Source of the DNA: Sclerurus mexicanus
Lineage: Eukaryota; Chordata; Aves; Passeriformes; Furnariidae
Assembly (NCBI GenBank): GCA_013396755.1
Contig: VWZF01006727.1
Location: 310,215 to 374,214, forward strand
DNA length: 64,000 bases
Reading direction: 5' to 3'
The first letter of the stretch is position 1; every line of letters starts with the position of its first letter. Below, in pieces: positions 57,801 through 64,000 of the stretch. The notes beneath the pieces were generated by a model. The model saw only the letters and a program-made list of their open reading frames with translations, searched no databases and was not told the DNA's origin. A program made the position numbers and the translations under genes.

Positions 57801-60800
57801 TATTTTATTCTAGGATATGTATTTGCAAGTAAATGTACAAGTTCAGATATTAGATAATTTTCCCAGAGAAGTCCCATTCTGAAGGACATTGCACAACTTC
57901 CAACAAGAGCTGACCATGCTACAAGGAGCTTAGATTTCAAACAAACAAGACAGCACTGGAAACAGAATGACTTCCCTCTTATCTTTAAATAGAGAATCCA
58001 GGACATCTGGAAGGACGTATTTCAATTGCTACTATTCAATAGCTCTAAATACATCTGCCCCAGTACTCAAGATCTTTCTCCGTTTTGTTTCTATGGCATT
58101 CATTGTTTAATATAGCAGAGAACATTAGAAGCTTTCTTACTGTTATCAGGGTAGTTTTTTTGTCTGGATTGGTTTAGTTTATTTAAATTGTGTTTACAAT
58201 ACAAGAAAGAAACCACTTCACCTGAAAACAGGAATCTTAGACAATATTTGCATGGGAGATTTAAGGTGGCAGAGTGAAACAAGTTTGCTATGTAATATCC
58301 CTCTATTTATCTAGCACTTCACAGAATATACAAAGGCATTATTGCGAGCCAAATGAAAACTTTTGGAGTCACGATGAGCCCTCTATTATTGCTATGCCGA
58401 AGCTCTCAGACAGGGTCAAAATTTAATATAAAAACTAGTAGTAAAAAATGAGTCTTTTCCCCCTCTCTCTAAGGAAGAGACTAGAGGGAAACAGTGACAG
58501 CTGAGCATCTCAGAATTTTTTGCTCTCTGTTCAGCCAAGTCTTTGGTCACTTAGAAACTGTGACCAAACTTGAAACCCAAACCAGCATTAAAGTAAGAAG
58601 TTTCTGTATTTAAAGAAGGTGATAGATAAGTGTGTCAGCAGACAGAAGTACATTTAAAATCTGTTTCATAAATACAAAATTATATACCTGGCTTTATTTA
58701 TATTTTTGGGACATAATTTATATTTTTGCTTAAAACTTCTGTAAACCTTTACATTTATTAGAAAGCACAAAAGATATGAAAGGCAATCTACAGCTAAGTA
58801 TCAAGACCTCTTCAATTTTGTTTTTATTTCATGAAAATTAGCCAAAATTGCATTTTATTTTGTTTTTAATTTGAAAGAGCAAGTAATTCTGCCTGCCTTT
58901 CATAATTGGATTATTTTAACTATACTATCAGAGAAATCTTTTCAGACAGTGTTTAATTTACCTGTAGCAAAACTCAATTTCTTATGAATCCTTGAAGATC
59001 TAGTGCTTTTATGAAATTTATGTAAACAATCAGTATGACGTCACTAACAAGACTATAAGATTTAAAAAGAAAAGAAAAGAAAAATTATTAGTGATCAGGG
59101 AAATCAAATGCTTTCTGTCTTTTTGAGGGCATCCCCTCTTATATTAGGAGTATCATTAGGTTTATTAAATGGCTTCTCCAAACTTTTGATGTGAAGAATG
59201 CCCTTTATTAAGAAAGGATTAGAATGTCCTTTATTAGAGGGAGCACAGTCTTGCATATTATATGATAAAAATTGCATGCGATCTGACTGTGTTGAAAGAT
59301 CCAAATTTTCCTTGGTTCAAAGACATTACATTTTTATAATGAAGACGTATTCTGTTGGTAGGTAAATATCAGGGGTTTGTGTCAGTTTTGTCACAATGGA
59401 GTTATGTTAGCACAAAACCCATAGACAGAAAAGGTGTCTCTGCTCCCACAAAGTATAGCAAATGGTACAGTTCCCTTTAAGAAAATTTGCATAAAATTTC
59501 AGCAAAAATGAGATTTGAATGACAAAGTTTCAGACTGAAGAAACAACTCAACTTCTAATAAAGTAAAATACAAAAATGTATTTTCAAACCTTGGAAGAAA
59601 ATCTGTTCAAAGAGTTCCTGGTTAGCATGTGAAAATAGTAGTCTCTCACTCAAAATTATTTGCTCTGCTCTGTACAGAAAGGTCCCACTGAGGCAGCAGG
59701 GAAATAAACTGTGTTTCCAAACTCAAGATGAACACTTGTGTTATCAAACTAGCAACCTGACTCTCAAAACCAGGTTTCTTAAGGGACTTTTATCTCAGTA
59801 GCTTTAGTATCTGGTAATGCAAATATCTACATTTGAGACAGTCACTCTGGGCTTCTCCAGGAGAGAAGAATCAAAATGTTTTTTTTAAATATTTCATTTG
59901 AACCATTTTGCACATTTCTATTTGGGTAAATGAAAACACTTTCTGCCAGTGATCATTTCTCTCCATTGACTGTAAAGCAGTTCTACCAACTCCAGTTCTT
60001 GCAAGCTGAATAAACATCTAACAACAGATGCCTATATTTTCCCATAGGATTTACAGGAGGAGGAGCATCAACCTTTTTTCATTCTCATACAGTATTTTTT
60101 GGTAACAGGGCAGGTTTACAATACCATTTGCATAAATTTATATCTCACATTCTCACTTGCCAACTTGTAATTTGCAGAAATGTGTTAGGAAATTCTCAAC
60201 AGACAAATCCAAGCACAGGCTTGATGGACATCACTGTTCAAATTCAAAAAACAATATTGCTGCATCAGATACATATAGAATAATATTTACATTTCCATTA
60301 ATGTCACAGGAAGGAGGAAAGGAACGGCAGGAAGCCAAACCCAAATGCCTTGCATATCTCAATGTAGTTAACTAATTAACCTAGATATTTAAGTAATTTT
60401 CCATGTAAATATGGATATTAATTAAGTAGGTACAACAGAAGTAGGGCAGGAAACAGGTGTAGATCTAAGCCTTAGTTGTTTGGTTCTGTTGAAAATATGT
60501 AATATTTTTCAAGATGGCATAGAATTAGGAGGTTAATATTAGGTGGTGCCTGGGATTTCTCACAGACACCATTTGATCATAAAGAAAGATGCTTTTCTCC
60601 TGAATTAAGCAGTCTTTTCATTTAACACAGAATATCCCCCATCAAATCATATTATTTAGATTAATTAATTGTTGTTGACTTTGATTTCTGAATGCTGAAG
60701 CTTTTTTTTTAAATTTTTCTTCTCTCTAGAACACCAAATTTCTTATTATTCCACCAGTTATCAAGAATTGGCTTTGAAACAATTGTACAAAAAAAGCCAG

Positions 60801-61240
60801 GCTATTGAAAAGAAGCATCTTAAATGCAAAAGTTCTGCAAAGAGGGATCTCTGATAATGGAAACAAGCACTGCAGGAGATTAAAAGCTGAAACCATCAGG
60901 GGAAAAGCAAGTTAACTGAGCTTCTGGAGTGAACAGATGTGATCTTTAGAAATATTATTTCCCCCTTCTTACTCCCTAATGAAACACAGAAGCAGGACAC
61001 TGCAATTTACTTTGTTTTCCACATATTTTGTTCTGAGGTTCAGTTGCTTCCTTTTAGGGTTTATAGCGAAAATATCCAAAGCCTTATTCAGGAAAAAAAA
61101 TAGACTGTTCTGAATACCCTTGACATGGTTAGGACTAAAGCTCAAGAGAAAATAATTCTTTTTGCTCAATCATTATGATTGATCCAAAATTAAATACAGT
61201 GGTTAGAGAGAGCATACAAAAGTGGACAATGACATTAACT

Positions 61241-61260
61241 CAGTGAAAATATTTTCACTG
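61241..61260. repeat. 20-bp perfect palindrome
   Basis: CAGTGAAAATATTTTCACTG is its own reverse complement. No element context. Confidence 0.95.
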
Positions 61261-61649
61261 CCTGCTCAGCTGTAATATTGTCTTCAAACAATTTCATCTG
61301 CAGAAAGGGTTAGCCAGCTCATCTTCTCTAAGCCTTATTGCAAATGCTGATCTGAAACCAAGGAGAGAAAGAGGTGGAACATCTTAGCCTGGAGGTAGAG
61401 ATTGCTTATATTATTGCCTTTATTATTGTTTTCATATGAACTTGAACAATTCACTATGTAGTACAAGCTCAGACTAAAAGGTCAAGTTAACCCCCAGATC
61501 TTACTAGCTTGTATTTGCAAAGAGAGCAAAGTGAACATTAAGGAAGTTGAAAGTTCTATAAACTAAGCTAGGTCAAGGTTATATATATAAAATAATACTT
61601 TTTTATAAATTTATATTTATTATTCTCAGCCTACTAAGCAGAACTGGTG

Positions 61650-62255
61650 GAAAGAACGTGGAAGTCCTGGAAGGACAAAGGGGTAATGAGGAGACAGACC
61701 TGTGCCCTGGAAGTGATGATGGCTAAGAGCATCCTCGGCTGAAGCAGCAGACACAAGGTCAAGAGTTTTTACTCAGCACTTTTCACACCACAGTGAGATA
61801 TTGCATCCAGCTTTGGCACTGCAGTACAGAAAGAATGGTGATAAACAACGAGAAGACTATAAGGGGACTGGAGCACTTGCAATGCTAAGGATGGAGACCT
61901 AGTCTTATGGAGCCAGGAGGCACCTAACAGAAGCCCCCAATATCTGCGGGGAGGCTACTGAGGAGACAGATCCAGGCTCTTGGTCATAGTGTATAGTGGG
62001 AGGATGGGAGACAACGTGCCTAAATTGAAACAAGAAAGGTTCAGGCTGGGTAGAAGTCAAAATTTTGCATTCTGGAGACAGTCATGTTGCGCAGAGCTTT
62101 TGTGTGAACTCCATCACTGCAGATTTTTAAGACTAGACTGCATAAAGCCCTGAGCTGCCTGGTCTGTTCTTATCTCTGACCCTGCTTGGAAAAGAGATTG
62201 GACTACAGACCTGCTGAGACTCCTTCCCATATGAATTTTCCTATGATCATATGAC
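61650..62255 (+). mobile_element. Diverged CR1 LINE 3' fragment (older copy)
   Basis: The CR1 3' order is recognisable: GCATCCAGCTTTGGCACTG, AGGGGACTGGAGCACTTGC, then a GGAAACAAGAAAGGTTCAGG-like block and the 3' end TTTCCTATGATCATATGAC. The sequence carries many substitutions and small gaps relative to the copies at 28.4 and 38.8 kb. The 3' tail has drifted (TCCTATGATCATATG in place of TTCTATGATTCTATG). No reading frame survives. Confidence 0.75.
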
Positions 62256-64000
62256 TTTAGAAGAAAAAGGAAAACAAGATTTGGAATGAAGTTCTGAATT
62301 TGAGGTGTAAGCAAAAACAATTTCTCCCTCAATTTGTTCTTTATTATGCTTTTAGAAATATACTGTAGCTTACCTTCATTCTGAGTAACAACACTGAATC
62401 AAAGAAATGCTTTTGCAATATTCAAACCTTAGAAGAAACAACCTTTAATATGTTGAAGAGTAGCTGGTCACCAATAACAAGAATAAAAGGAAAATATTTA
62501 AATAATAAATTCTAAAATAATCTTTGAAATTGGCATAATCTTATATGAGTACTTTAACATTTGCTTCTAAGCAGGGCAAATTATGATATGTCCTATTCTC
62601 TGTCATCTGTCCTGAATACAATGCACAGTGTTTGTCTTCTAGGGTACGATCAGATTATCAAATGTAAATGCCTATCAGCGAGATAATCATCTTGGGCTGT
62701 CTTTGCAGTCATTGGAGAGAAACTGGCATGTGAAACTGATGATTTATTTCAGACGTGGAATGTAAAGGCTATTAAGCTTAACATTTTTTACACTGAATGT
62801 CTGAAATAAATCATCACTTTCACATTCTAAAGCAGCTAATTATTTTATATATATTAACTACAAAATGAACTTATCTGAACTTAGCTGAGAGAAGTCAACT
62901 TTGTGATCCCTTCTCCAACTGCTGGCACTTAGACTTTCATCTAGTCATGTGCCCAAGACATAGGTAATTCCTTACATAGAAAAACAGTTAGAAAGGGATT
63001 TTAATGAGAATACAGAACAGTCTACACTCACAGGCACAAGACATAGCCACATACACACACTGACGAGTCCTGCTCACACACAACCCTCTCCTTTACTCCC
63101 CTTATCTGTTTTTCCATGTTTGTTTCTCTCCCATCCATCTAGATCCGTCTATTTCCACCTTTGGTTCATTCCTCAAGCAACCCCTGGTAACTAATCCTGA
63201 AATGTTCTTCCCAGCACCACAAAATGTATCTCACCCCAGTCTTTTATCTTGAAACAAAACAATACATATTTGCAAGATTGAGTGCTAGAAACACACGATT
63301 TATCATCAGGATATTGCAGACTTTTCCAAAAGAACACTGAAATCTAACTACTGAATCACAAGCTAATACAAATCAGAGCAGCTCTCATCTGGCCTTTAAT
63401 GATTTCAGTGTATCATCCCATTAAGTGTGCCTTTTCTTCAGCTTTACCACACTGTGAAACTTTCATTTCATATTCCATTTTTAGGCATTGGACACAGCTA
63501 CACTGCAATATTGTCAATATATAACTATATGAAAATTATTTCTCTTCAACTCACTTGTTAAGAACTTTATGGAATACTGTATGGAAAAATAGTTACATGA
63601 ATATCAGGTTAGATATGTTATGTTGGCCTGTGACTTCCATAAAGTCCTCTCAAATTTTTAACTATTTTCCCCCAATATATCACAATGAAGAATACTTTTT
63701 TGCTTCAGATTCCCATGAGGTTCCAAGAAAAAAAAAAATTAAAAAAGGAAAACTATATTCTCTTTAAGAAAAGGCAATAAAATCTGTCTGGGAAGCATTA
63801 AACTTTACTATTTGTTGACAGCTTTTCTTTTCTTTTTTCCCCTTCCATTTACCACCAGTTCAATACATCATTTCTGAAGATGACATTTCTTTTTTTTCCC
63901 CACCAAACGAAACCAGAAAACTTCAAGCACCCAGACCGTAAATTTACTTTTCTCTTTTTATTGAACTCCACTTGAAACTTTGTTGTCTGACAGTTGCGTT
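62256..64000. other. Intergenic with a strong hairpin, no gene seen
   Basis: Unique AT-rich DNA holding the hairpin at 62728-62825. A-rich runs near 63727-63745. The 70-codon frame at 63.5 kb has no motif. Confidence 0.6.
62728..62825. ncRNA. Near-perfect hairpin (possible pre-miRNA or palindromic ancient repeat)
   Basis: Arms 62728-62756 and 62797-62825 are 29 nt each. The reverse complement of the right arm differs from the left only at two positions, one of which is a G·U-compatible pair in RNA and one a C-C mismatch. An inner stem TGTAAA (62761-62766) / TTTACA (62787-62792) adds six pairs, and the 20-nt loop contains the palindrome TTAAGCTTAA. No transposon end or family is recognised. 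The length and pairing are like an animal pre-miRNA, but no mature sequence is recognised and expression cannot be seen, so a palindromic ancient repeat is equally likely. Confidence 0.35.

Larger units (their letters stand above)
57446..61649. other. Intergenic, no gene seen
   Basis: Contains an AT-rich microsatellite (57714-57800), a (GAAAA)n run at 59063-59084, a CRE octamer TGACGTCA at 59036-59043 and a 20-bp perfect palindrome at 61241-61260. No gene or recognised transposon. Confidence 0.6.

Noticed and set aside
1..64000. CRISPR array, tRNA, rRNA or bacterial operon
   Set aside because: No regularly spaced repeats, cloverleaf or rRNA sequence was seen; the CR1 content shows this is a vertebrate (avian-type) nuclear sequence.

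Overview
The window looks like AT-rich intergenic (gene-desert) sequence from a bird nuclear genome. The evidence is a set of CR1 LINE remnants with the typical avian 3' tail (imperfect ATTCTATGAT-type octamers), two repeats that match avian endogenous-retrovirus LTR-type sequence as I know it, and the absence of any bacterial-style gene packing, long open frame, rRNA or tRNA. Apart from one 202-codon frame inside an LTR repeat, no open frame exceeds about 130 codons, and every frame above about 85 codons that I recognise lies inside a transposon. I found no protein-coding gene I can name. Which bird it is cannot be read from this window; a neoavian or passerine genome is a guess.

Layout, left to right. 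1-4.5 kb is unique AT-rich DNA with a T/G-rich tract, a compound (TA)n-(GGAGA)n microsatellite containing one unresolved base, and a 21-bp tandem duplication. CR1 3' fragments lie at 4.5, 9.4, 28.4-29.2, 38.8-39.6, 44.3 and 61.7-62.3 kb on the plus strand, and at 18.9-20.1, 34.5 and 49.7 kb on the minus strand. A very short plus-strand 3' end lies at 34.8 kb. The 18.9-20.1 kb copy is the most informative: it keeps the ORF2 endonuclease part but has lost the reverse transcriptase. A much older CR1/L3-like LINE relic lies at 6.8-7.3 kb on the minus strand. CORE-SINE (MIR-like) traces are seen at 34.7 kb and more faintly at 23.6 and 50.5 kb.

A plus-strand ERVL-type LTR remnant lies at 14.9-15.2 kb, and a 1.1-kb minus-strand ERV/LTR repeat lies at 56.4-57.4 kb. 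Both are decayed.

The most interesting unexplained structure is a long near-perfect hairpin at 62,728-62,825 (29-nt arms, one true mismatch if transcribed). It resembles a pre-miRNA or a palindromic ancient repeat. Other second-look items are a 22-bp perfect palindrome (43,953-43,974), a nine-base pentamer array (44,085-44,129), a palindrome embedded in a CR1 (28,960-28,987), a smaller hairpin at 33,677-33,719, and two weak exon-like open frames ending in consensus splice donors (minus strand, about 11.4-11.7 and 27.5-27.7 kb).

There is no operon or pathway to describe. If the region has a function it is most likely long-range regulatory or non-coding RNA, and this cannot be shown from one sequence alone. 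Repeat family names rest on recognition by eye, not on a database search.
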